64,000 nucleotides of DNA from positions 1 to 64,000 of the forward strand of contig WPDH01000154.1 of assembly GCA_019137255.1 (NCBI GenBank). The letters run 5' to 3'. This document shows positions 24,364 through 33,849 of the stretch, piece after piece. The position numbers and the translations under genes were made by a program. The notes beneath the pieces are model-generated. The model made no database searches. It was given only the letters and a program-made list of their open reading frames with translations, and had not been told where the DNA came from. This DNA comes from Corinectria fuckeliana. Taxonomy: Eukaryota; Ascomycota; Sordariomycetes; Hypocreales; Nectriaceae. Numbering within the stretch: position 1 is the first letter of the stretch; the number at the start of each line of letters is the position of its first letter.

Positions 24364-24945
24364 TTAACCACGGCTAGCCCCACGATAACCTCGACGGTGG
24401 GCGCGGCTGGTACCGCGACGGTGAGCATGCTGAATGTCATAGCTGGCAGTTCCATCACGCGTTCCCGGATCGTTCTGGGCCTGGGCCTGGGCTCGGCCAT
24501 CGACATGAACATCAACGACGGCATTTTGATGCGTGTCGGTAAGGGGCCCAAGACGGATGCCGGAGTTGGGACCGGGGGCCTGGGATTGTTCCTCACCCTA
24601 CGCGTTATCAGCCAAAACATGTACATCGACTCGTCTTTCGCTGCTTACCCTGTTTGCAGGCTGAGCCGGTGGCGTCAACCACTGCACCTCAAACCTAACA
24701 GTCCCATCTGGGCTGAGAAGAGACACTTGCTGTGCGAGTGCCATCGCATCCTCCATGTTTGCCTCGAAGTAGATGGCTCCTGGGATCGTGGGGTGGGGGC
24801 GTACAATACCACCAGTTCGGGGGACGTAGTTGTTTCGAGCATCGAAAAACCGTGCGGTTACGGGCAGGTTGTTCTCATCAACCGTCAGCTCGCCAATGGT
24901 CCTAAATGCTCGAGCGCCATCGCCGTTGTCGGTCGAGTGAGGCAT
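24364..24945 (-). pseudogene. Hypothetical protein with one in-frame TAG, 193 codons
   Basis: ATG at 24945 opens 115 residues (MPHSTDNGDGARAFRTIGEL...) ending at TAG 24598-24600. The same frame stays open for another 78 codons, rich in AQ and with an Arg/Gly tail (HRRGTSRAHRRGYRGASRG), to TAA at 24364. The segment after the stop has the same composition, which suggests that TAG was CAG (C to T). Without it the protein would be a 193-aa basic-tailed protein, perhaps RNA-binding by its RG-rich end. Family not recognised. A 115-aa product could still be made. Confidence 0.45.
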
Positions 24946-24989
24946 GAGTAAGGATTGTAACTCAGGGGATGGTTCAGAGAGTTATTTGG

Positions 24990-25290
24990 AGTACGTTTCG
25001 ACGAGGTTTCGAAAGACGATGAAGATTCGAGGAAGATTCGAGGAAGATTCGGGAGAGTGTTCAGGATGGGAGCTCGAAGGATGCCTCGAAGGAGGGATCA
25101 GGAGTAATCGGAGGAGGTTTCGAAGGACGACTCGGAGCAGGCTTCGGGTAGGATGCTCACAGGCAGCTTGAAAACAACTCGAAGGACTCTGGCCACGGCT
25201 CGGGGAATAACACGAAGAAGGGCTCAAACGGCTCGAGGGACGGAAGGATTTCGGGGACGATTCGAATGGTAACTCGAGGGATGACTTGAC
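24990..25290 (-). repeat. Degenerate TTCGA-type short repeat
   Basis: On the minus strand a 12-18 nt motif around tcctTCGAatc/tcctCCGAgtc recurs more than 15 times, with three near-identical copies at 25020-25050 (gaagattcgag on +). Similar tracts occur at 30.69-30.87 and 32.33-32.85 kb. The tract lies 320 bp upstream of the gene at 25613. Confidence 0.6.
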
Positions 25291-25612
25291 GAGTCAAAGG
25301 GAAAGGATAGCCTGTTCAATCGTGTGAGGCATGTGTTTCGAGAACAGAGGGTTAAAAAGCATCGGAGAAGAAGAAGAATGTGTAAAAGGTGGAGTATGGG
25401 ACAGCTGCCGAGAAAGAAACAAAAACAAGGGTTGTTTCCGCGGGAGTGTTTGGTGAACAGCTGCAAACAGTTACGGTGCGAGATAATTAGTAGTCACCTT
25501 TTGGCATTCACCCTGCTCTCACCAAACATCACCCATCACACCTCCTAAAGCACACCTCCAGCAACATCCCAAACCACACCAAAACCTCTTGAAATTCGAT
25601 CTTGCCCGCACG

Positions 25613-26704
25613 ATGGACCCCAAAAATGATATGCGAACTGCCCTGGCAGATATAATGCTAGCACCATCCTACCTGAAGACATACCTCCCAGAGCCGACCG
25701 ATGCTGCAGACGTCGGTTGCGAGACCAGAGGTTTCGACTGCCTCGTGGCCGTCATTCGGCGCGTCTTCCACTTGGTGCCGATCTACATTCTCAACGACGA
25801 GGCATCCACCGAAGCAGAGACGAGGAACCCCATCCTCCGTTACGCCTGGCAGATGCTGTCTTTCCCCGTGCACAACAGCCCCGAAGATGTCGCCCAGCAA
25901 GTCGCGGAGAAGAAAGAAGTCTTTGAGGAGCTTTTTAGGAACGAACCTGAGCCTTTTGCGTCCCTCCGCTTCCAGGACCTCTGCATGTCCAGGCTGATGG
26001 GCGAGACGTTCTGGAGTCTCCCCAGGTTCCACCTCTTTGCTCCGCGTCTGGAGTACTTTGAGGAGTCAACCCGCTCCCAGTGGGTCAGCTGGGACCCGCG
26101 CCAGGTCACAGAGATGAGCCTCATCAAGATGGACTCTCAGGCGTACCCTGGAGCGTCTCTGCAAGGCACCGTTGACGGCATGTTTGGGTACCGCGAGTGG
26201 CATGGCCAGGAGCTCCTTGTCGCATCCAGCTCCCCCTCGGTTGTCCGTGTGCTGTACACAGCCAACCTCAACAATCCCATCCATTTCGATGACTTAAGGT
26301 CGTTTGAGATGCCCTCCTACCGTTTCAGGGACGGCATGCGTCTTCACTCCCAGGTGCGCGAGCGGTACGGCCTGATGGCTGTCGTCAAGATGGCCACAGC
26401 AGACAGTCCCGACTCTGGACGCGACAGTGTGCGTTTGTACGGACTTGATGGCGAGAACTGGGAATTTACCACGAGAAACCCAGCATTCGTGTCGGCCGAA
26501 TGGTCCATTGGAGACCGGGCCAGCACTCCGTACATGCTGTTCTTCGGCCGTGCTGCAGGTGAACAACTGGAGCCAGGGTTCCCCGAGGTCGCTCCCGAGA
26601 CTACGATGGAGATGGACGTGCAGGAGTTGGAATTCCAGGATCGGATCACTAATGTCTTGAGGTCATACGGGACTGAAGAGTCTTCGGACCAGCAAGAACA
26701 CTAG
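25613..26704 (+). CDS. Accessory MDPK-family protein A, 363 aa
   Basis: Start chosen at ATG 25613 (MDPKNDMRTAL), which aligns with the start of its paralog at 35037-33850. Shared blocks: GFDCLVAVIRR (Cys43), AExxNPILRYAWQM, EEKKxV, a FASLxFxxL...LMxxTFWS block, FxPRLExFE, WDPRxV, VVRVLYT, and a C-terminal Y.LMAVVKM...VRLYGLDG...NPAF...WSI...YMLFFGRA block. The order of a Cys box, then AVVR/L, then a WxI strand and a final Y-x-L-F-x-G strand resembles the ubiquitin-specific protease (C19) fold. However, the usual His box (GHY) is absent, so this is only a suggestion. Single exon, no signal peptide. A decayed third copy lies at 30365. Confidence 0.75.
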   Translation: MDPKNDMRTALADIMLAPSYLKTYLPEPTDAADVGCETRGFDCLVAVIRRVFHLVPIYILNDEASTEAETRNPILRYAWQMLSFPVHNSPEDVAQQVAEKKEVFEELFRNEPEPFASLRFQDLCMSRLMGETFWSLPRFHLFAPRLEYFEESTRSQWVSWDPRQVTEMSLIKMDSQAYPGASLQGTVDGMFGYREWHGQELLVASSSPSVVRVLYTANLNNPIHFDDLRSFEMPSYRFRDGMRLHSQVRERYGLMAVVKMATADSPDSGRDSVRLYGLDGENWEFTTRNPAFVSAEWSIGDRASTPYMLFFGRAAGEQLEPGFPEVAPETTMEMDVQELEFQDRITNVLRSYGTEESSDQQEH

Positions 26705-27439
26705 CTCTACTCGTCTTGGCCTTTATCGTCAGACTATGCCTGGTTCGGACCACTGACCGTGGGCAATGTGGCAGAGGAACGGGATGCCGGGACAAACCAA
26801 GCGGGCACTGGGCAGAAAAAGGTTGAGCAGAATTGTTCTCCCTGTATAGTTTTGACACTTGACAATTGATGCCACTGTACAGCGCTTGAATACTACTTTC
26901 TTACATATGCTACGTCGTGTAGGGCGCATTCTACATCGCTCTGTGCAGGACACTAGTGCAGACTGACCCAAGTCTGGGCACTTGACAACTTCGTGACAGC
27001 TTTGTGTTGCTTCTGGTGCACACATTGCCATAGATTACTATTGTTTTAAAGCCCAGCTTCATGTACCGGTACTTAGTAGTGAAGATCTTGTCACTCTCGT
27101 TTCACTTGCTTGTACCCAGCTCAAATTCATGAACTGCTACCTGGCGCCCTCTTTACCAACATAACAGACGCCCCGTTTTAGTGGTAGGAGTGCTTCGTAC
27201 TTCAGTGCACTGGATCCGATGAACATAGCACTGTCTACCGTGCCACAACCACGGAAGCGCAACGCAAGGAGCAGTTCTCTTACCGGCACAACCCAACACC
27301 GACAACCCAACACCGACAACCCAACATCCCGCACTATAGATCCAGAGAGACGGCCGAATATGGCGGAAGTTGTGTAGGTGACAAGACAAACTGCATAGTA
27401 AGTAACTCCCTGTTTTCTTGATCTCAGCTAACCTTTCAG
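26705..27439. other. Intergenic, no gene seen
   Basis: No supported coding sequence. A short direct repeat ccgacaacccaacaccgac occurs at about 27297-27330. A possible intron (gtaagt at about 27401 to ttcag at about 27439) leads into the plus-strand reading frame that follows. Confidence 0.4.
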
Positions 27440-28280
27440 GCACGACGATTTGCAAGCATGTCTCGAGCGCATCAAAAACCACCTTACTCTTCTCCCCAGA
27501 ATCTGCGACAACTCCGACACCAATCGCGTCACTGCTGCGGAGCAGAGGGCCCAAGAAGAGGCATGGTTTATTTCTCTCTCTGAAGCCGACAGAATCATCG
27601 CTTGGCCGCGCACTGGCGAGAGTAGAGACACGGGCAGGGAGGCGACCATTGGAGTTTTCGTGCTGTTAGACGGCCATGTTCACGTCGGAGAGTCACTGTC
27701 ATGGAACACGTCATTCCTAGTTGATACCAATGCCGGCTTTCTGCCCTTGATAGCTAGAACATCACCGTCACACAAGACCAAGCTCATTGACTCGGCTAAA
27801 ATACTCCATACTATTGAGCTGTGCCCTCTATTGCCACAGAACCTAGACATGCTCCTCGAAGTTATGACCTGGTCGCGCGCTGTGCGGATCCAGCCACGTG
27901 TTAACGTCCTTTCCGGTGTTGGCCACCACCTGAGTTGGGATCCAAGTCCAGTCCCGCATTCTGGCACCCTGGTGACAGTCCAGGCCATGGTAAATGCCAA
28001 AGACGATGTCCGGATTGGCCTCGGTCCGTCGTACCTCGTCTATGTCAATGATGGATCGCGTCCAGAGAGGCGCTCCGGTGAGGGACTTCCTCGTCGACAC
28101 CCCGTGAGTGTGCAGCCCATCTTCGCGCAAGTCGGACACGACAAGCTGCGGGAAGTAGGCGTGCAGCAGGTCTCCCTGCAGCTCCAGCAGCTCTGGCCTG
28201 GTGAGCGGTTCGGTCTCCTCAGCGAAGGCCTTAGTGAGCACAGGAACGCCGGTTTCAGCCAGCACACTGTTCAGGGCTGA
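27440..28280 (+). CDS. Possible plus-strand gene, 5' exon(s) unresolved
   Basis: After an acceptor-like cag at 27439, a frame reads HDDLQACLERIKNHLTLLPR...AAEQRAQEEAWFISLSEADR, with good coding character to about 27.84 kb. There is no ATG in frame at its beginning, so an upstream exon would be required; the candidate upstream sequence carries a stop. From 27843 to 28280 the frame lies antisense to the C-terminus of the 722-aa gene and is probably only a shadow there. It may be a decayed gene that converges on its neighbour. Confidence 0.3.
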
Positions 28281-30011
28281 GATGGCCTGGGCTGTCGCAA
28301 GGGACACCATGGCGTTGACAGTACAGGAGATGCCAGGAATACCAATCCAGTTCTGTCGGTAACTTGCTTTGTCAAGGCAGAAGTCACCGTTCTCCATGGC
28401 AACACGCTTCCAGAGTCCCATCGCAAGCCACATGGCACCTTTGCTCGCCATGGTCTTGGTGGATCCCCAGCAGGCGTCGAAGATTGCCTGTCGAGCCTCT
28501 GGCAACGACGGCGTGTTGTCGACGTCAATACGGACAACCCTGCTGAGCCCGGCGGACAAGAGAGCTGCCAACTGGACTTTGGTCTGTTGGATGACGGGGC
28601 TGGAAGGCCTCGATGATCCTCGAGCCACGAGGCAAGCCAGGCGATGGTCGTACTCCAGGATTGGAAGCACCATCTTGAAGACGGCGGCCTCGGTACCAGA
28701 AAAGCCCGGCGCTATAGCACTGAACAGTGGGTTTGCTTTGAGCATGCCATGGTTGAACATCCGCCCCATCATCTCGGAAACGGCGAAGGACTCCTGGACA
28801 AAACACTTGATGACCCTAACGACGTCCATATGCCAGTGCGACATGCTCGCCGCCGCGCCCATGAAACCACCGAGTTGGCGGTTTGCTACCTCAAGGCGGC
28901 GACGCGCATGGCCAGCCTCGACAAAATCCCAGATGCTCTCGTGCTGGTCGAGGTAGAAGATGACGCTTCCCAGGCGTGACGTTGTCCTCGACGCCCAAGA
29001 CATTTGTTCCAACCGCTCATCTCTCGACAAGGGCAACTTGATGTACATCACCTGACCAGTGACGGCATCGAAGACGCTCTTGACTTGGACAGCTCCAAGA
29101 ACGAGGTGCACATAGTCAAAGCCCTCGACCAGGTAGGGAGCGCGGGCACCGGGGCTCAAGAACACGATGTGGTATTGTGCATCGCCACGGATCAGGCTTC
29201 TTCTGAAGTGCGCCTCGCCCGAGTGCAGGTTCGGCATATCGTACGCCCAGCGCCCCGGGAACGAAGCGTTGAAGGCCGGAACCAGGTTAACGATGCGTGT
29301 GAAGGGCAGAAAGCACAGGATTAGATGCGTGGCATGGGAGCCCGCAGCGTTCATCTTGCTCGAGATGTCCACAAACAGGTTATCCGACTCCACAGTGCGG
29401 CAGCGTAATGGCGGTCGATCGTCGTCGTCCATCGCAATCGGCTTGGCTGTGGGCGCCGAGTAAAGCTTGAGCAGAAGCTCAACCGCGGGGGACTGGTCCT
29501 CGTAGGACATGGTTAGAACACGCACAGCGGCATCGTGCCTCTGAGAAACGTCCATGGCCCAGTGGACCGTGGCAGCAATGGCAAGGGCGCACTCGGCGGG
29601 CATGCGCGGCTCAACGGCCAAGACAACGAGGACTTGGTGTGGGATGACTGAACTGCTCTTCCAGCCTTGTGGCTGGGGCAGTTCGTTCCAAGCCTCGGGC
29701 CCTCGACCGTCTTGTGCGCGGTTCTGTTCCAACAGTGAGAGAAACCCAGCGTACGCACAAACAACCGGGTCAGTGTCGGGATCATTACGACTAGCGCAAT
29801 GATCAAGAGCGAGAGCAGCTTGGAGCTTGCTCCCAACAAAGAAGACTCGTTCGAACGAGCTTTCTAGACGCTCGGATATCTGCGCAACCACCCCAGCGTG
29901 AACAAAGTCGCGGTGAGAGACGTGGAGGTGCCCAAAGAGGACGGGGTCGGTGGAGGCCGCCCAGCGGGCGATGGCCGCGATAGCCTGGTGCCTTCTGGGC
30001 GCGCTCGACAT
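27843..30011 (-). CDS. Diverged DEAH-helicase-like protein, 722 aa
   Basis: Uninterrupted frame from ATG 30011. Residue patterns follow the order of DEAH-box RNA helicases, but with key residues lost. VRVLTMSYEDQ (about 170) is in the position of motif III (VxLMSATLD). HLILCFLPFTRIVNLV (about 235) fits the start of the helicase C domain (ILVFLPG). HIVFLSPGARAPYLVEGFDYVHLVLG (split: HIVFLSPGARA, then GFDYVHLVL) fits IVLATNIAETSITIDDVxYVIDSG. SWASRTTSRLG takes the place of QRAGRAGR (motif VI). A Walker A P-loop is not seen. Known helicases need these residues, so ATPase activity is unlikely; assignment is inference. The N-terminal 50 residues are duplicated at 13.8 kb. Confidence 0.6.
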   Translation of the reverse strand: MSSAPRRHQAIAAIARWAASTDPVLFGHLHVSHRDFVHAGVVAQISERLESSFERVFFVGSKLQAALALDHCASRNDPDTDPVVCAYAGFLSLLEQNRAQDGRGPEAWNELPQPQGWKSSSVIPHQVLVVLAVEPRMPAECALAIAATVHWAMDVSQRHDAAVRVLTMSYEDQSPAVELLLKLYSAPTAKPIAMDDDDRPPLRCRTVESDNLFVDISSKMNAAGSHATHLILCFLPFTRIVNLVPAFNASFPGRWAYDMPNLHSGEAHFRRSLIRGDAQYHIVFLSPGARAPYLVEGFDYVHLVLGAVQVKSVFDAVTGQVMYIKLPLSRDERLEQMSWASRTTSRLGSVIFYLDQHESIWDFVEAGHARRRLEVANRQLGGFMGAAASMSHWHMDVVRVIKCFVQESFAVSEMMGRMFNHGMLKANPLFSAIAPGFSGTEAAVFKMVLPILEYDHRLACLVARGSSRPSSPVIQQTKVQLAALLSAGLSRVVRIDVDNTPSLPEARQAIFDACWGSTKTMASKGAMWLAMGLWKRVAMENGDFCLDKASYRQNWIGIPGISCTVNAMVSLATAQAISALNSVLAETGVPVLTKAFAEETEPLTRPELLELQGDLLHAYFPQLVVSDLREDGLHTHGVSTRKSLTGAPLWTRSIIDIDEVRRTEANPDIVFGIYHGLDCHQGARMRDWTWIPTQVVANTGKDVNTWLDPHSARPGHNFEEHV

Positions 30012-30364
30012 TGTGTCTATTGTGTTGGCTCTCGCTTCGACGAGGAAGCTGTAAGGAACCGTGGTTGTCTTTGTTGCAGTATGACAGTGACGAGGCAGTT
30101 GAGGATGCAGATGTCGTGGTTGGTGAGGTTATAGGTGCGGAACTCGAGGGCAGATGAAGAGGTACAAGTCCTGGCCGTCATATAACTTGTGACTGGCCGT
30201 CATGATTCACTTCCAAGTAGCACTCGGGTGTTTTTAGTTAGCCAGCAGCCAACTGCCTTTGTCGCACTAATAACAGCCCAACGACTCGCGAACACCATCT
30301 CCTTTCCCTGAACACGTCTCCATCATCCACAAAGCGCATCTCTCGAGTCCCCTTTCCACGCAAA

Positions 30365-30674
30365 ATGGACCCAGCAAGCGCTCGTTTTGAACGCTCATCA
30401 ATGTTTGAAAGGCCAAAAAGTACTATCTCAGTGAGGGCTGTGTTCCTTATACTTTGATAGCCATCGTCAGACTGGCCCGTCAGGACAACGGTCAACTTGA
30501 GTATACGCGCATCTACAGCAACAGGGTCGTCCCATCGGCATCGCCAGCACCAACCAGGCTTTCTCGAACCGGACTTGGTCAATTCGGAGCCAATCTGAGA
30601 ATCGCCACATGCTTCTGTATGGACGGACCGACGGTTTTCAGCTGGACCCTGAGTGTAACGAGATCCACCCCTGA
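30365..30674 (+). pseudogene. Decayed third copy of the MDPK family
   Basis: ATG 30365 opens MDPASARFERSSMFERPK in the same context (aaATGGACCC) as the intact members. After a frame change, YYLSEGCVPYTLIAIVRLAR matches the AVVRLAR block. After another frame change, TNQAFSNRTWSIRSQ and HMLLYGRTDGFQLDPE match NPAFxxxxWSI and YxLxFGxAxxxQL of the two full copies. The middle of the gene, including the Cys box, is deleted. Frames shift near 30.42 and 30.52 kb. Stop TGA at 30672-30674. Confidence 0.7.
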
Positions 30675-30689
30675 TAGATCAAATCATCG

Positions 30690-30870
30690 TGTGCCGAGTA
30701 GTCCTTCTTTCTCAAGTCTTCTTAAGATTCTCCCAATCCTCCTCTCAGCGATCTCCCAAGACCTCCTCCAAGTGGTCCCCCGGATTCTACTACGAGTCAT
30801 CTCCCGAATCCTCTTCCGGGTCACCGGCCGACACTTCCTCCGAACCGTCCTCTGGGTCAAATACCAATTA
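30690..30870 (+). repeat. Degenerate TCCTCCGA-type short repeat
   Basis: Recurrent ctcCCGAatcctc/tcctCCGAacc units on the plus strand, directly after the decayed MDPK-family copy. Same kind of tract as at 32.33-32.85 kb (same strand) and 24.99-25.29 kb (opposite strand). Confidence 0.55.
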
Positions 30871-31174
30871 TTGGGACATCGCAAGGTGTTTGAATTAACA
30901 TACCTAGGTAGGCAGTATCTGAAATATACAATTTACTTAACATTTGAGCAAACTCTCCTTGCCTGGTAACCGATCCCATTCTCTCACTTTGCAACCTCCA
31001 CACCGTACACATGGTATAGTAACAAGTCCTTGCATCGTCTTCTCCATCCCATCAGAGTCCTTCTCGTGCCCGGCGAAATACGTCAGGCATGCCATCACTC
31101 GGAGACCATGGGTAGAAGCCTCCATCCTAGGGCGTATTCCTCGAGAAGTACCCTATACATGCATCGATTTTCCG

Positions 31175-32054
31175 TCAATTCCTGTTCTTGAATGCACTGC
31201 CACCACCCATGCTCCATGCAACACGCTTGACGATTTTACTTCTGTACGTCTCGTGGGCAGTTTTCCAGTCTTTGGTGGCTGGATCCACGGGAAGAAGGCT
31301 CCGGTTCTTGTGGCCATCAAGCTCTGCCTGGAGCCACTCCAAGTTCAACCGCTGGGACAACGCGAACTTCGCCGTCCAGGGGAATCGCTCCGGAACCGTG
31401 ACGTCGGGGTTAGCCCGGATTAACTTCTTGAAGCTCAGGTACCATGGTTCCCCATTGAATGGGGGCATATTCTCACGCCCGACAAGGAGCAAAGATATCA
31501 TCTGCGATGCTGTCGCTTTGCGAATGGTGGGGCAGGCGTTGACATCGTGCTTCAAACTGTTGCACTGAGGGCAACCTGGCATGATCCCGTCAGGCCCCAG
31601 GACATCGGGGTGCATGCATCCCGCAAGTACGTGGCTCTCGGAGCCGCAACCAGCGCACTTGACCTTTGGGGCGTCGAGGTCGAGGACGCTGTTCTCAGGC
31701 ACGTTGTTGGCCTTGACTGTGCGGGCCGGTCGCTTCGAGCTCACGAAACAAGTCCCGCGGGGGGCGGGTCTTTTGCGGGAGACAGGTGTGTGTTTCGGCA
31801 CTGGAGGAATCTGAGGGACCAGAGAAGAGGAGTCCGTGGAAGGCTGAGCATGAGGCAGCGCGTGTACGCGAGGTGGTGAGGCCGATCCACCCAGAATCAG
31901 ATCGAGCTTTCGCTCTATGCGGTCTAATTGCTCTTTAAGAGTAGACAGTGTCCTGAGAAGTCAGTCAAGCCGTGCAACTTGGAAGCATAGGTACTCACGG
32001 TGACGCCTGTTCGGCGAGTTCAGCAGCCGGGGCAGTCTTGTCGGCGGTCGCCAT
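31175..32054 (-). CDS. Double zinc-knuckle protein, 277 aa, one intron
   Basis: Exon 1 is 32054-31999 (MATADKTAPAAELAEQAS). A 46-nt intron (31998-31953) has donor GTGAGT, a CTGAC branch and acceptor CAG. Exon 2 is 31952-31175, and joined they give 277 codons with no break. Residues 22-40 form a short heptad-like helix (LKEQLDRIERKLDLIL). Two CX2CX4HX4C zinc knuckles follow: C118-C121-H126-C131 and C146-C149-H154-C159, the type that binds single-stranded nucleic acid in Gag and RNA-binding proteins. A basic linker (SRKRPAPRG, SSKRPARTVK) precedes them. The C-terminal 110 residues (PWYLSFKKLIRANPDVTVPERF...) are unfamiliar. It could be a domesticated or stand-alone gag-like protein, but the basis is only the knuckles. 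Confidence 0.7.
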
Positions 32055-32329
32055 CACTGATGGGCGGATGAAAAGGGCTGTCGACGATCTTCTGGGCTAT
32101 CGCGTCTGTCGGTGCTGTGTTGTTTGGGCTCGACTGGCTTATTGCTTCGTGGCTGTGAATGCGGTAGGTGTGAATGCGGTGAGTAATGTTTTCACGTTCA
32201 GCAAAAACAATCGCTGCCGGCTGCCAGCTGCCAGCTGCCAGCAGCTAGCATATTCCCGTTCTAAGTACACAACTCTCACCTCAAAATAACACCATTCTCA
32301 ATGTGCACCTGGTCAGTAACGAGCAACGC

Positions 32330-32850
32330 CGCGCCTCCGAGTTACCGGATTCCCTTCACATTGCCCTCCGAGTCGTCGAGTCCTTCGAATTATCTGCCAA
32401 GTCCCCGGGCCTTCCTCCAAACCCTCCGAGCCGCCTTCCAGAGTCACCCCCAGATGCCGAAGCTATATATCCGAACTCTCCTTGACCACACTCTCGAACC
32501 GTCCTTTCAGGGGTACCCCTAGTCGTCTACCGAGCCGTCTCCGAATTCATTCGAATTATTCTTCGAGCTTCCCGTTAGAATATTACCCGAGTTCTCCTCC
32601 GAAATGCCCTCCGAATCCCCTGCCCTCTCTCCATCCGAGGCTATGAAGCCATGTCGCAACCAGCAAGCCAAGAAACATCAGCAAATATCTCAGCCAGGCG
32701 GCGCCAAGAAAGAAGGAACCATTCCCGAACCTCTTTTGAGTTATCCTGCAAACTGTCCCCTCATGAGCGTTTCTTTGAGCTGTCCACTGAGTCGTCTTTA
32801 AGTCTTCCGGGGTGTCAGAAACCTCTTCGAGTTATCATTCAAGACATCCA
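32330..32850 (+). repeat. Long degenerate CCTCCGAGTC-type repeat tract
   Basis: About 500 bp in which ccTCCGAg/TTCGAgtc units recur every 12-24 nt with strong divergence (for example gccctccgagtcgtcgag, tcttcgagcttccc, cctccgaatcccc). Not a clean coding repeat. It lies upstream of the zinc-knuckle gene. Confidence 0.55.
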
Positions 32851-33326
32851 TTGGGTCGTTAGGGCACCGGGACATCACGGTATTAGGCATCAGGGCGTTA
32901 CTCTACTTAGGTAAGCCAATATTATTTTGCATATATATTGCTTTGTAATTGTGGTGCTGGGTATGGGGATGTTACTGGGATGGAGCACTTTCTGCACACA
33001 ATCGTGCCTCCTACGGCCATGTCTGTCAGGTCACTACCAACCAAGCAAGCCTACCTTATCTCGCCGTCTCCTAACATCCGCCGTAGGCCCGACCAAATCA
33101 TCTCTGCCGCTCAAGCCCCGTATCTTCAGGATGATAGTGTGGCTTTCGCCGTTAAGTCGGCGCTTCTCGTCTAAACGCCGCCGCGGAGACCCCCGTTACT
33201 GAAGTCGCCGAGAAGAAACTCCGGCCGTACAAGGCCTCCTTGATATAATATCGATACCCATGCCCCCAGCAGGTTTCCCATTAGCTATATACCTGCTACT
33301 AGTACCTAGACAATAATCTACTATCA

Positions 33327-33573
33327 TTACTCAACTATGGCTGCTCCCAGCGCGTTTATGCCCGGGGGCAACAGCAAAGCCAACTCCTGGATGTGATTGA
33401 ATCGCATTAATTGTTGTACCGTGTACAAACTGTCGTTGGAGCTCCCCCATCTGGCTATGGCGCTCGCCCGCGCCGGTACGGTCCTCGCGTCCTTCAAGGG
33501 GGCGTCTTTCACTATGATGTTCCCGGGCGAAGCACCCTGCTTCAATTGTGTTATCGCCAAGTCTATTTGGCTC
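33327..33573 (-). CDS. Short open frame, possible exon, unknown
   Basis: Reads SQIDLAITQLKQGASPGN..., ASAIARWGSSNDSLYTVQQL and ends GINALGAAIVE-stop. No ATG in frame at a useful position. The AIARWGSSND part loosely recalls AIARWAASTD at the N-terminus of the 722-aa protein, but the rest does not. It may be a second exon or a decayed fragment. Confidence 0.25.
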
Positions 33574-33849
33574 GGTCTCGACTGTCTTCATAATTCGAAG
33601 GAAGAGCGTCGTGTTCTCTGGTTCAGCTGGCTGCCTCTTTAGCCGCGAGTACAACCATATAAGACCACAACTTTATGTTTACTACGATCGGTATCACCAT
33701 CACATCATTCACTCTCGTCCAAAAGAATCCAGCAATCGACAGTTTAATTTTTAATAAGTGCAGTACCTATCCTGCCAAGTTAACAAAGGTAAGAGGGAAT
33801 CGCAATGTATATATATAGGCTGCTGCCGCAGGTCCCCGGTATACAGAGC

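Noticed and set aside
24286..24951. 221-aa plus-strand frame
   Set aside because: Antisense to a more protein-like minus frame. It is Gly/Thr-rich, with no motif and no splice support.
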